From contig NZ_FMYZ01000021.1 in NCBI RefSeq assembly GCF_900101625.1, positions 1-64,000 of the forward strand: 64,000 nt of DNA, given 5' to 3'. The DNA comes from Cupriavidus sp. YR651. Its GTDB lineage: Bacteria; Pseudomonadota; Gammaproteobacteria; Burkholderiales; Burkholderiaceae. Made by a program: the position numbers and the translations under genes. Positions within the stretch are counted from its first letter, which is position 1, and the number at the start of each line of letters is the position of its first letter. The notes beneath the pieces are model-generated. The model was not told the DNA's origin and ran no database searches. It worked only from the letters and a program-made list of their open reading frames with translations. This document shows positions 32,494-40,572 of this stretch, piece after piece.

Positions 32494-34092
32494 TCAGCGC
32501 GACGCCGTGGTGCACGCGAAGTTGCGCGCGTCGTCGATGCTGCCGCTGCCCTTGTACTTGGCCTGCTTCGGATACGCGCACAGGGGGCGCGTGCGGCTGG
32601 TGCCATCCATTACCTGCGCTGCGGTGGCCAGACCTCCGGTCTTGCTTTCCAGGCCCTTGGCCGCTGCGACGATCTGGTCGGGCGCGTGACCTTTTTCCAC
32701 CCAGTTTTCAAGCGCGCCGATGGCGTCGAACGTGTTCGGCCCGACGCCGCCGCGGCAATGGCCCATGCCGGGCGACAGGAACAGTCGTGCGAAGTCGGGG
32801 GTATGGCTGACGGTCCGGGTGACGGATGCGTAGTAGTGGATCGTGTCATTCGCGTTGCCGATCGGATCGGCCAGGCCGTGATACAGGATCAGCTTGCCGC
32901 CGCGCCGCTTGAATGCGGTCAGGTCCGGATCGACGGAGTCGACGAGCGGGCCGATTTGCGCCTTCACATGATCCACGTCGCGGTCCCAGTCGAAGCTGCG
33001 CCAGTCCCAGTTGGCGTCCTTGTATACCCAGTCGCGGAAGAATTCGGTGCGGAACGCTTGCGGGCCCTCGATGGCATAGCCCCAGCCGCCGAGGTAGCCG
33101 AACTCGCTTCCGACCGGCCAGCCCGGATAGATCTGCGCCTTGGTGCGCGGATTGCGCGCGCCTGCGTAGAGACGCCTGAGGGTATCGACCTGTGGCCCGG
33201 TCAGGCAGGTATCGGCGTCGGCATTGCCCTTGCACTGAAGCACCTTCGGGTCAAAGCGGCACTGGGCGGGGTCGCCGATCAGCCCATCCACCAGTCCGTC
33301 CCCGGCGTCGCACGCGGCAATAGCCGCACGATTGATCGCGGGCAGCTTCGACGGCGGGATGTAGCCGGCCTGGTTCTTCAGGTTCTGGGTCGCCATCCAC
33401 AGGAACCCCTCGTTCAGCGCCGTGCGATTGTTACCCGGCGCGCCGGCAATGATGCCGTCGAAGTCCTCGGGGTAGCGCTGTGCGGCGGCAAGGCCCTGGC
33501 CGCCACCGGTCGAGCAGCCGAAATAGTAGGCGTGGCTGGCATCGCGCTGTTCAAAGGCGGTAATCAGCGCACGCGCCGCAACGGCCGCGGCGTGGACGGA
33601 GCGATAGGCCCAGTCGGCGATCTTCTCGGGGTGGCCCACGCCCCAGTTCAGGCTCTCGTTGCGATAGCCGGCCTTGTCGGTATGTCCGCTGTCGCTGGAG
33701 ATCACGGCGTAGCCGCGGCGCACGGCGGGTTCCAGTTCGTCGTAGCGGATCGCTCCGACGTAGCCGCCATTGCCGACCACGAGCATCTTGCCGTTCCACG
33801 CGTCGGCGGGTGGCATCCAGAGTTCGAAGCCGATATCGGAGTCGGTGGTCGGCGTCAGTCGGCCGGAGACGCGGCAAAACGTCGGCAAGTCGCCAATCTT
33901 GTGGCCATTGGGCAATGCCAGCGTCCCCGGAGGTTGTTGCGCGGCGGCAGTCAGGGTCACGCCGGGCAGGCTCGCTTCCATCAGCGTTTCGCAGGCCGTG
34001 GCCGCGCGGGCGGCAGGGGAGAGCGTTAGCGCGCCCGCCAGCAGTGCGGCGGCCGGTGTCCACTGTTTCAGAAAACTGGCAGTCAGGGGCAT
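32494..34092 (-). CDS. Tannase/feruloyl esterase family enzyme
   Basis: This 532-residue exported esterase has a Sec signal peptide cleaved after ARA (about residue 30). The nucleophile Ser194 lies in GCSTGGGQG, directly after Cys193; the catalytic His lies in GMGHCRGG, directly before a Cys. These form the Cys-Ser-Asp-His-Cys arrangement with a disulfide across the active site. A lid-domain calcium site is suggested by CDAGDGLVDGLIGDP. Members cleave gallate, ferulate or mono(2-hydroxyethyl) terephthalate esters. A LysR gene diverges from it and is its probable regulator. Confidence 0.9.
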   Translation of the reverse strand: MPLTASFLKQWTPAAALLAGALTLSPAARAATACETLMEASLPGVTLTAAAQQPPGTLALPNGHKIGDLPTFCRVSGRLTPTTDSDIGFELWMPPADAWNGKMLVVGNGGYVGAIRYDELEPAVRRGYAVISSDSGHTDKAGYRNESLNWGVGHPEKIADWAYRSVHAAAVAARALITAFEQRDASHAYYFGCSTGGGQGLAAAQRYPEDFDGIIAGAPGNNRTALNEGFLWMATQNLKNQAGYIPPSKLPAINRAAIAACDAGDGLVDGLIGDPAQCRFDPKVLQCKGNADADTCLTGPQVDTLRRLYAGARNPRTKAQIYPGWPVGSEFGYLGGWGYAIEGPQAFRTEFFRDWVYKDANWDWRSFDWDRDVDHVKAQIGPLVDSVDPDLTAFKRRGGKLILYHGLADPIGNANDTIHYYASVTRTVSHTPDFARLFLSPGMGHCRGGVGPNTFDAIGALENWVEKGHAPDQIVAAAKGLESKTGGLATAAQVMDGTSRTRPLCAYPKQAKYKGSGSIDDARNFACTTASR

Positions 34093-34202
34093 CAGGTTTG
34101 TCTCGGGTTCTCAACGCGTGGCGCGTCGGTATTGTTCTGGCGATTGCCGGCGGAGGGCCGGCACGCCCATTCTTGACGAAACGACCATAAAAGAAAAATG
34201 GA

Positions 34203-34229
34203 TTCTCTTTTAGGGAACCTAAAGAAAAG
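34203..34229. promoter_or_regulatory. LysR-type binding site between tannase and LysR genes
   Basis: TTTAGG-GAA-CCTAAA (34209-34223) is a perfect 6-bp-arm inverted repeat embedded in a longer imperfect one (34203-34229). It fits a T-N11-A LysR box in the 184-bp divergent promoter region. Confidence 0.65.
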
Positions 34230-34276
34230 TTTTATGATGAGCCCCTCCCAAGGCTCACCCATTTCCCCATTTCCCC

Positions 34277-35170
34277 ATGAGCGCGATCCGCATGCTCAAG
34301 ACCTTCATCGCCGTGGCTGACCACGGCTCGTTCGCCGCCGCCGCCGAGCGAGTGGCGCTGACGCCGGCTGCCGTGGGTGCGCAAATGCGGGCGCTGGAGG
34401 ATCTGCTCAGGCGGCCGCTGTTCGATCGCACCGGGCGCGCCGTCACGTTCACGCCGGCGGGCGTGGCGCTGGTGGCGCGGGCGCGGCGGTTGATCGCCGA
34501 CTACGAGGACTTGCTGGCCGAAGCGCCCGCCAGCGACGAAATCGCCGGCACGGTGACCATCGGCGCCATCGTTTCCGCCATGGGCGCACTGGCCACCAGC
34601 GTGGTGGACCTCAAGGTGCCCTATCCGTTGCTCGATATCCGCATCGAAAACGGGCGACAGCCCGATCTCTACGCCAAAGTGCTGACCGGCGAACTGGATG
34701 CGGCCATCATCGTGGAATCCACCCGACCGGATGGCCGCGCTGCAATCTGGTCGCACCTGTATAGCGAGCCACTGATGCTCGTCGCCCATGCCCGCGTGGC
34801 GCTCCCCGGCGTCGATGCCATGGATCTGCTGTGCAGCCAGCCCTTTATCCGGTTCGACCGTGCGGTGACCACGGGGGCGCGAATCGACCTGCTGTTGCGT
34901 CGGTGTGGCATACAACCTAACGAACTAGTGGCGATGAATTCGCTACCGGCCATCGTCGAGCTGGTCCGCCAGGGCGCGGGGGTTTCCATCGCGCCTGTGC
35001 TGCGTCATTTCGGGTGGGATCGAGACCCCGCGCTATGTCTGTTGCCGCTGCCGGGCAAGCCTTGGGCACGGCGCGTCGGCATGCTCGAGAGCACCCGCCG
35101 CATGTCCGTGACATCGGTGATCCGCGAGCATTTCGTGCGCAAGCATGGGTGCGATACGGGGCAACCGTAG
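34277..35170 (+). CDS. LysR family regulator, divergent from tannase
   Basis: This 297-residue regulator has a winged helix-turn-helix at residues 1-60 (MLKTFIAVADHGSFAAAAERVALTPAAVGAQMRALEDLL) and a LysR substrate-binding domain from about residue 90 (GTVTIGAIVSAMGALATSVVDL). It is divergently transcribed from the tannase-family gene with an inverted repeat between them, the usual arrangement for a regulator and its target. The inducer is probably the esterase substrate or a released aromatic acid; this is inference. Confidence 0.9.
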   Translation: MSAIRMLKTFIAVADHGSFAAAAERVALTPAAVGAQMRALEDLLRRPLFDRTGRAVTFTPAGVALVARARRLIADYEDLLAEAPASDEIAGTVTIGAIVSAMGALATSVVDLKVPYPLLDIRIENGRQPDLYAKVLTGELDAAIIVESTRPDGRAAIWSHLYSEPLMLVAHARVALPGVDAMDLLCSQPFIRFDRAVTTGARIDLLLRRCGIQPNELVAMNSLPAIVELVRQGAGVSIAPVLRHFGWDRDPALCLLPLPGKPWARRVGMLESTRRMSVTSVIREHFVRKHGCDTGQP

Positions 35171-35186
35171 CAGGCACGGGGTGCAT

Positions 35187-35205
35187 GATAATATTCGCAT
35201 GCGAA
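35187..35205 (+). promoter_or_regulatory. MarR promoter -10 and palindromic operator
   Basis: A -10-like GATAAT (35187-35192) runs into the perfect 12-bp palindrome TTCGCATGCGAA (35194-35205), 31 bp before the MarR start. The same 12-mer occurs upstream of the crotonase gene at 36550. Confidence 0.8.
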
Positions 35206-35235
35206 CTAAACGCCATCTCTTGTGCCTTCCCCAAC

Positions 35236-35670
35236 ATGGACCATCGCCTCGTTTATCTATTGAATGTCGGCCAGCGCCGGCTGCAACGGTGGTCGCAAGC
35301 GCGAACAACCGCCGGAGGCGTGACAGCAGCCCAGGGCGGGCTGCTTTTCTTTCTGGGTGCGAACGACGGGGCGCTGATGAGCGAGGCGGCCGCAGCGCTG
35401 GATCTGGGCGCGCCCGGCATGAGCGGACTGGCCGACCGGACCGAAAGGGCGGGGCTGATCGAACGCCGGCCGGACGAGACGGATCGCCGCGCATCACGCC
35501 TGTGGCTGACAGAGGCGGGACGCGCGGCTCGCCAGCGCTCCAAGACCGGCATGAAGGCCTTGAATGCCAGGCTGACCGAAGGTTTCACCGAAGCCGAGAT
35601 CGACGTGGTGGCGCGGTGGCTGACCAGCCTGCAGACGAAATTTCCGACCGTCGGCGAGGGCGAGGAGTAG
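35236..35670 (+). CDS. MarR family transcriptional regulator
   Basis: This 144-residue dimeric winged-helix repressor has a dimerisation helix MDHRLVYLLNVGQRRLQRW and a recognition region GALMSEAAAALDLGAPGMSGLADRTERAGL. The wing carries RRPDETDRRASRLWLTEAG, the conserved MarR DxRxxxxxLT signature. The frame extends upstream to 35014 but ATG 35236 gives the family N-terminus. It converges with a crotonase gene whose promoter carries two copies of the palindrome found at the MarR promoter, so it probably represses both genes. Confidence 0.88.
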   Translation: MDHRLVYLLNVGQRRLQRWSQARTTAGGVTAAQGGLLFFLGANDGALMSEAAAALDLGAPGMSGLADRTERAGLIERRPDETDRRASRLWLTEAGRAARQRSKTGMKALNARLTEGFTEAEIDVVARWLTSLQTKFPTVGEGEE

Positions 35671-35726
35671 CCTCGGCAGCCGTAAGGCAGCGAGGCATTC
35701 GACTTGGAGGCGCTATCTGGCGCTTC

Positions 35727-36500
35727 TTACTGGGCAATCCTGGTGAAGTCCGGCTTGCGCTTCTCCGCGAAGGCCGAAAAGGCTTCCCTGGCTTCGGCGC
35801 TTGCCAGCCGCTCCTGGAACCTGGCGCTTTCGCTGTCCATCTGCGAAACCAGCTTCTCCGCGTCGCGCATGAGTTTCTTCATTGCACTCAGGGAGCCGGC
35901 GGGCTTGGCGGCAAGCTTCTCGGCCATCCGGCGCGCTTCCGCCCGCAACTGGTCATTGGCGCAAACCTTGTTCGCGATGCCCCATGCCACAGCGGTTTGC
36001 GCATCGAGCGGTTCGCCCATCGCAAACATCTCGAAGGCCCTGACGTGCCCGATGCACAGGGGTAGCAGGTAACTCGAAGCGGCTTCGGGCACAAGGGCCA
36101 GGTTGACGAAAGGCGTGATCAGTTGCGCGTCCTGCGCCAGCACGACGTAGTCGCAATGCAGCAGCATGGTGGTGCCGACGCCGACGGCCTTGCCGTTGAC
36201 CGCTGCGACAATCGGCACGGTCGAGTTGGCCAGGGCGTGCAGAAAGCGGTGCACATGGCGTTCGCCGGGGCCCTTTCCCGCCGCGATTGCCGCGAACTCG
36301 GCCACATCATTCCCCGCCGTATAAATGTCCCCGTCCCCCTGCAGCAGCAACACACGGACATGGCTGTCGCGCTGTGCCTGCTCGATCGTGTCGGCGAGGA
36401 CGCCGTACATCTCGTTCGTCAAGGCGTTCTTCTTGTCCGGCCGGGCAAACGTGATGGTCAGAACGCCGCCGGTCAGTTCAGTGCGAATTTCCGAGGTCAT
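35727..36500 (-). CDS. Enoyl-CoA hydratase/isomerase (crotonase) family protein
   Basis: This 257-residue cytosolic protein has the crotonase fold. The two oxyanion-hole segments are YTAGNDVAEF and GKAVGVGTTMLLHCD, and an acidic candidate is in LVPEAASSYLLP. The TAGND variant is closer to enoyl-CoA isomerases than to classical hydratases. A GGAGA precedes ATG 36500. Two near-identical palindromes upstream link it to the MarR repressor encoded opposite. Substrate unknown; a fatty or aromatic acyl-CoA is likely. Confidence 0.85.
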   Translation of the reverse strand: MTSEIRTELTGGVLTITFARPDKKNALTNEMYGVLADTIEQAQRDSHVRVLLLQGDGDIYTAGNDVAEFAAIAAGKGPGERHVHRFLHALANSTVPIVAAVNGKAVGVGTTMLLHCDYVVLAQDAQLITPFVNLALVPEAASSYLLPLCIGHVRAFEMFAMGEPLDAQTAVAWGIANKVCANDQLRAEARRMAEKLAAKPAGSLSAMKKLMRDAEKLVSQMDSESARFQERLASAEAREAFSAFAEKRKPDFTRIAQ

Positions 36501-36549
36501 GATCGGTCTCCAGGTGGTTGCGTGATGCCGGGCCGGCATCCGGTTTAAG

Positions 36550-36585
36550 TTCGCATGCGAAGTATATAGATAATTCGCGTGCGAA
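36550..36585 (-). promoter_or_regulatory. Two MarR operators upstream of the crotonase gene
   Basis: TTCGCATGCGAA at 36550-36561 is identical to the site at the MarR promoter; TTCGCGTGCGAA at 36574-36585 differs at one position. They are 24 bp centre to centre and flank a TATA-rich -10-like stretch, so binding should block RNA polymerase. Confidence 0.8.
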
Positions 36586-36636
36586 GTAAACCGCCGGAGC
36601 GCTCAATACATGTTGCGGCACGCGCGGCACTGCGCG

Positions 36637-36759
36637 TTACAGAACGTAGAGCATGCCGATGGCAACGAGGCAGGCTGACACGGTGAAGTAATACCGGAAG
36701 CCATGCGTGTGGCCGTGGCGTTCATGGGGAGCCGCCGTACCCGTCAGTTGCCTCGGCAT
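36637..36759 (-). CDS. Small single-helix membrane protein (40 aa)
   Basis: A 40-codon frame has a GAGG ribosome binding site at proper spacing. The product has a polar, His-rich N-terminus (APHERHGHTHGFRYY) and one hydrophobic helix FTVSACLVAIGMLYVL at the C-terminus. It lies 7 bp after the stop of the preceding minus-strand gene. The clean helix and initiation site support it; the function is unknown. The His cluster could bind metal, which is speculation. Confidence 0.5.
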   Translation of the reverse strand: MPRQLTGTAAPHERHGHTHGFRYYFTVSACLVAIGMLYVL

Positions 36760-36766
36760 GAATGCC

Positions 36767-37150
36767 TCATTTCGTGGTGGTTACCGGTTTCAGTTTGATG
36801 ACGCGGGAAATCTGCCCAAGCGTAAAGCCGCTGTTGACCACATACGGCGCGCATGCCAGCGGCGACGTTAGCGACTCCGCTGCAGTGAACTGGCCGAGAT
36901 AGTGGTACTTGTCGGTCTCCCGTCTGACGAATACCGGGATGGCTTCCGACTGCGTGGCCAGCGTCCTGCCGGCGGCGCGGGCCGCTGCGCCACTGCTGCA
37001 AAGAATGGCCTCCGGGGCGTGAGGGTTGAGGTCCGGTCGCAGACATACCGCCACCACCTTGCCGTTCTTTGTAGGAAGAAACGCTTGCTTGCTACCGCCG
37101 CAGACTGTGTGGATATGCTCGCGGGTGTATTCCTTGCCAATCTCAAACAT
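36767..37150 (-). CDS. Conserved protein with possible SRA-like (PUA-fold) domain
   Basis: This 127-residue protein has a GGAG ribosome binding site. It opens FEIGKEYTREHIHTVCGGSK, then FLPTKNGKVVAVCL, then NPHAPEAILCSSGAAAR. The pattern of G-x-x-Y-x-R, GG, a beta strand and an NP-A-x-x-I-L turn resembles the SRA-like domain found in some HNH restriction-type proteins. There is no nuclease domain here and I cannot confirm the similarity without a profile search. The small membrane gene at 36637 follows closely and may be co-transcribed. Confidence 0.55.
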   Translation of the reverse strand: MFEIGKEYTREHIHTVCGGSKQAFLPTKNGKVVAVCLRPDLNPHAPEAILCSSGAAARAAGRTLATQSEAIPVFVRRETDKYHYLGQFTAAESLTSPLACAPYVVNSGFTLGQISRVIKLKPVTTTK

Positions 37151-37269
37151 GAATGATCTCCGTACAGATGCGCACTGGAAAAAGCAGCATCAGGACAGAG
37201 ACGATATCGAGATCGGCATAAATGCCACGAAGAAGCTGGGGCGTGGAGAATCAACGGCCCGTATCTTTC

Positions 37270-37292
37270 CTCGCCCGCCACGCGGGGGCGAG
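37270..37292 (-). terminator. Hairpin after the EIIA-domain gene
   Basis: Perfect 7-bp stem CTCGCCC/GGGCGAG (37270-37276, 37286-37292), just past the stop at 37296 of the minus-strand EIIA gene. It lacks a T tract. Confidence 0.35.
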
Positions 37293-37295
37293 CAA

Positions 37296-38132
37296 TCAGA
37301 AGCGGTAGCTGGCAAAGAGCCGGCAAACGGAAGCCGCGTCCGGGCAGTCCCTCAGTAGCGCGCGGAAGCGTGCATCGCAGAAGTACTGTGCGACGCTGGC
37401 CAGCAAGTGCAGGTGAGCGTTGTTATCCCATTCCGGCGAGAGGATGAAAACCAGGTTGTCGACGCCACGGCCGTCTGGCGCATGAAACGCGACGGGTTCC
37501 CGGGTACGTACATAGCAAGCCAATGCTTGCGGAAGACCTCGAACGCGGCCGTGCGGTACGGCGATCCCCTGACCGAGCCCCGTGGAACCAAGGGCTTCCC
37601 GTTCCGCCAGGGCCGCCGTCACGGCCTCTGCGTCGAGGCCGAAACGTTGCGCGGCGAGCGCACCGACCTGGCGAAACAATTCAGGCTGGTCCGACGCATG
37701 CAGGTCAAGTGCCACATGCGCTTCGCACAGCATCTCGCCAAGCGATCGGGGCCGGAAATCGTCTGCACTGGGCCATGGCTTCGGACGCGTGCCATGAACC
37801 AGGTCCATCCATGCACCAGACGGCGATTCAGGAATCTCGACCACGTGACCGAATTCCGCGCCTGGTGCCACGTCGCGAATACGCCGCAGGGCATTGGGGA
37901 TGACCACGCGCGGCAGGGTCAGGGAAAGACGCATCCGCGAGCCCCCGGGCAGCAAGGAAAGGCTGATGGTCCATGACTGCCCGCTGCAGTCTCTTGTCAG
38001 GGCCTGGCGCAGTGGCACGGCGTGCAGGACATCGACGACGATATGCATCGTCACCGCACGCACCGGCGGCAGGGGGCGAAGCGTATCCGCCTGCTCGCGC
38101 AAAGGTCGTCGCTCGGGCGACAAGGAAGTCAT
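37296..38132 (-). CDS. Orphan PTS EIIA (PtsN-type) domain protein with novel N-terminus
   Basis: This 278-residue protein has a C-terminal half (about 135-278) that is a fructose/nitrogen-type EIIA domain: LGEMLCEAHVALDLHASDQPELFRQVGALAAQRFGLDAEAV and the active-site histidine in GIAVPHGRV. DGRGVDNLVFILSPEWDNNAHLHLLASVAQ follows as usual. The N-terminal 130 residues (LSLLPGGSRMRLSLTLPRVVIPNALRRI) match nothing I recognise. No EIIB or EIIC gene is nearby, so a regulatory role is more likely than sugar transport. The start overlaps the previous stop by four bases. Confidence 0.8.
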   Translation of the reverse strand: MTSLSPERRPLREQADTLRPLPPVRAVTMHIVVDVLHAVPLRQALTRDCSGQSWTISLSLLPGGSRMRLSLTLPRVVIPNALRRIRDVAPGAEFGHVVEIPESPSGAWMDLVHGTRPKPWPSADDFRPRSLGEMLCEAHVALDLHASDQPELFRQVGALAAQRFGLDAEAVTAALAEREALGSTGLGQGIAVPHGRVRGLPQALACYVRTREPVAFHAPDGRGVDNLVFILSPEWDNNAHLHLLASVAQYFCDARFRALLRDCPDAASVCRLFASYRF

Positions 38133-38350
38133 GCCAGTGCACCCACAGCACGTGTGGCGTAATCCACCCGCCCACACTCCCGGCCGGCGCGGTCATAGGT
38201 CACCAGCGTCGCGCCTTCGCCCCGTGCCAACACCGTCCCGGCCATGACAGCAACCTCGCGATCCGCGTGATGGGAGTCGGCGTAACGTGCGCCTTCGTGA
38301 ATCACATCCCAGCCATCGCGATACGGGACAACTTGTATCTGTGTCGTCAT
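38129..38350 (-). CDS. DUF2188-like small protein
   Basis: This 73-residue protein reads MTTQIQVVPYRDGWDVIHEG, then ARYADSHHADREVAVMAGTVLARGEGATLVTYDRAGRE, the compact alternation expected of DUF2188 proteins. Its stop overlaps the start of the EIIA gene, so the two are translationally coupled. ATG 38350 has a GGAGGTC ribosome binding site. The function is unknown. Confidence 0.7.
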   Translation of the reverse strand: MTTQIQVVPYRDGWDVIHEGARYADSHHADREVAVMAGTVLARGEGATLVTYDRAGRECGRVDYATRAVGALA

Positions 38351-38506
38351 AGACCTCCAGAACCGGACAATCACTACTGAAGAATAGATCGATGACTGAA
38401 TGGTAGAGGGAGGGGAATCAAGTTGCCGTATCAGGGCACAGCGAACACATCAAAAAGACGTAAAGGGGAAGTGATGCCACCTGGCCCGCGTGGGGCGGCC
38501 CGCGCG

Positions 38507-39397
38507 TCAGTTTTCCATCGTCATGTTGCTGGCGAACCATTGCTTCAGCGCCAGTTCGCCAGCCTGAAGCTGCGCCGACTTCGGGTGCACAAGGTAGTAC
38601 CCGTGAGATAGCGGCATGGCCTTGCCAAACGGATCGACCAGCAATCCGTTGGCGATCTCGGTCTCGACGAGGATGGCGCTCGTCAGCACGACGCCCTGCG
38701 CGCGCACTGCCGCCTCGATTGCCATCAGCGACTGATCGAACTGGATGCCCGCGATCGCTTCGATCTGCCCGTCGGAGAGCTTGCCAAAGCGCGCCAGCCA
38801 GGCTGCCCAGTGAGGATGCAGCGTGTTGTGCAGCAAGGTCGCCGACTGAAGATCGTCGGGCCGCTTCAGCCGCCATTTCCTCGCGTACGCCGGACTGCAG
38901 TACGCGCGCACCTCATCCGGGCAAAGCAACTGCACCGACAGTTGGGGATCGAGGCCGTCGAAGTGTCGGATTGCCAGATCCACGGCATCGAGTTCGAAGT
39001 CCACCAGCGCGGTCGAGGTGCTCAGGTTCAGGGCGATGCCCGGATGCGCCTGCAGGAAATCCGCCATGCGCGGCGCGAACCACTTCGCGGCGAAGCTGGG
39101 CGGCATCGAGAGCCGCACGGCCTTGTGCTTGCGTTCTCGCAAGCGACGGCTCGCATGTACGATCTCGGCAAGCGCAGGCTGGATTTGCGCCATGTATGCC
39201 AGTCCTTCCGCAGTCGGCGTCACTTGACGTATCTGCCGTACGAACAGCGCCACGCCAAGCCAGTCTTCGAGCTTCTGGACCTGCTGGCCCACTGCGCCCG
39301 GTGTGACCCCGAGTTCGTCGGCGGCCAGAGTAAAACTGCCGCATCGCATGGCAGCTTCCGTGGCTACCACGGCTTTCAAGGGAGGGATGGGGCGCAT
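38507..39397 (-). CDS. LysR family regulator, GcvA-like
   Basis: This 296-residue regulator opens with RPIPPLKAVVATEAAMRCGSFTLAADELGVTPGAVGQQVQKLEDWLG, the GcvA/AmpR subgroup helix-turn-helix. Its effector domain (about 90-290) contains VRLSMPPSFAAKWFAPRMADFLQAHPGI and LDAVDLAIRHFDG. It is divergent from the DMT-family exporter gene at 39497 with only 99 bp between the starts, so it probably controls that gene. Confidence 0.9.
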   Translation of the reverse strand: MRPIPPLKAVVATEAAMRCGSFTLAADELGVTPGAVGQQVQKLEDWLGVALFVRQIRQVTPTAEGLAYMAQIQPALAEIVHASRRLRERKHKAVRLSMPPSFAAKWFAPRMADFLQAHPGIALNLSTSTALVDFELDAVDLAIRHFDGLDPQLSVQLLCPDEVRAYCSPAYARKWRLKRPDDLQSATLLHNTLHPHWAAWLARFGKLSDGQIEAIAGIQFDQSLMAIEAAVRAQGVVLTSAILVETEIANGLLVDPFGKAMPLSHGYYLVHPKSAQLQAGELALKQWFASNMTMEN

Positions 39398-39496
39398 GGC
39401 GTAGTTTTTCTATTTCATCGGGCAAATTTAATCGTTTGTACCCGATCGACGGCGTCACCACAATGAGGTCATGTCATTGCCCTCCGATGCCTCGCC

Positions 39497-40441
39497 ATGA
39501 ACCCCGCTCATCTCGCCTTTGCCGCGCTTGGCCTCATCTGGGGCACCAACTTCCTGTTCATGAAGTGGGCCAGCGTCTACCTGTCCGCCAGCCAGATCGT
39601 CTTCCTGCGCGTGTTGTTCGGATTCCTGCCGCTCCTGGCGTGCGCGCTGCTCACCGGTGCGCTGAAATGGCGCCATTTGCGGCATGGGCACCACTTCATG
39701 GTGATGGCCCTGCTGGCCACGGTGATCTACTACTACGCCTTCGCGAAGGGCTCTTCGCTTCTTGCCTCGGGCGTCGCCGGCATGCTGAGTGGCGCCATCC
39801 CACTTGTTTCCTTCGTTTGCGCCTGGATACTCCTGCGGCAGGAGCGCCCGACGACACGGATGCTGGTCGGCATCGTCGGTGGATTCGTCGGTGTGCTGCT
39901 GATTGCGCAGCCGTGGCGTGCGAGCGATGCCGGCGTGGATCCGGTTGGCGTGGCCTATATGCTCGCGGGTTCCCTCAGCGTCGGTTGCTCGTTCGTGTAC
40001 GCGCGGCGTTTCCTGTCGAACCTCGATATGTCGCCACTGGCACTTTCGACGTGGCAGATCGGCTTTGCGCTCGTGGTCATTGCATGTATTACCGACTTCC
40101 ACGGCATCACGCGCGTGATCGACGACAGGCGGGCATCGATCGGCCTGTTGTTTGGCCTTGGCCTGTGCGGCACAGGGCTCGCGTACCTTCTGTACTACTT
40201 CATCGTCGGCCGGCTTGGCGCATTGGCGGCATCGAGCGTTACCTATATCCCGCCCGTGGTGGCGCTGCTGATGGGAACGATGGTCGCGGGCGAGCCGCTG
40301 CATCCCGTCGATGTGGTCGCCATGGCCACCATCCTTGGCGGCGTTTACCTGCTGCAGCGTCGGGGGCCCGCAACGCCGGAAGGCCCTGTGGCAAAGCCGA
40401 CGGCTCCGCCCCAAACCATCGTTGACGCAAGTGCCAACTGA
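39497..40441 (+). CDS. EamA/DMT superfamily transporter
   Basis: This 314-residue protein has ten predicted helices in two EamA repeats. The first repeat has FAALGLIWGTNFLFMKWAS and SQIVFLRVLFGFLPLLA; the second ends with SSVTYIPPVVALLMGTMVAGEPLHPVDVVAMATILGGVYLLQRR, the standard EamA closing motif. Members usually export amino acids or metabolites. The divergent LysR gene is its likely regulator. Confidence 0.9.
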   Translation: MNPAHLAFAALGLIWGTNFLFMKWASVYLSASQIVFLRVLFGFLPLLACALLTGALKWRHLRHGHHFMVMALLATVIYYYAFAKGSSLLASGVAGMLSGAIPLVSFVCAWILLRQERPTTRMLVGIVGGFVGVLLIAQPWRASDAGVDPVGVAYMLAGSLSVGCSFVYARRFLSNLDMSPLALSTWQIGFALVVIACITDFHGITRVIDDRRASIGLLFGLGLCGTGLAYLLYYFIVGRLGALAASSVTYIPPVVALLMGTMVAGEPLHPVDVVAMATILGGVYLLQRRGPATPEGPVAKPTAPPQTIVDASAN

Positions 40442-40572
40442 ACGCCATTTGTACCTGCCGCGCACAACTGTTTGTCTCGTCGATGTATTCGAGCGCCAAT
40501 CGGAATCGCCTAGATTGGAGTACACGGCCGTAGCCGCAAGTTCAGTCGTCAATGAAGTGGGAAGGGAGTGCC

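Noticed and set aside
35727..36500. Assignment as feruloyl-CoA hydratase/aldolase because of the nearby feruloyl esterase family gene
   Set aside because: The TAGND oxyanion segment and the length fit generic crotonases; no feruloyl-CoA synthetase or vanillin dehydrogenase gene is adjacent.
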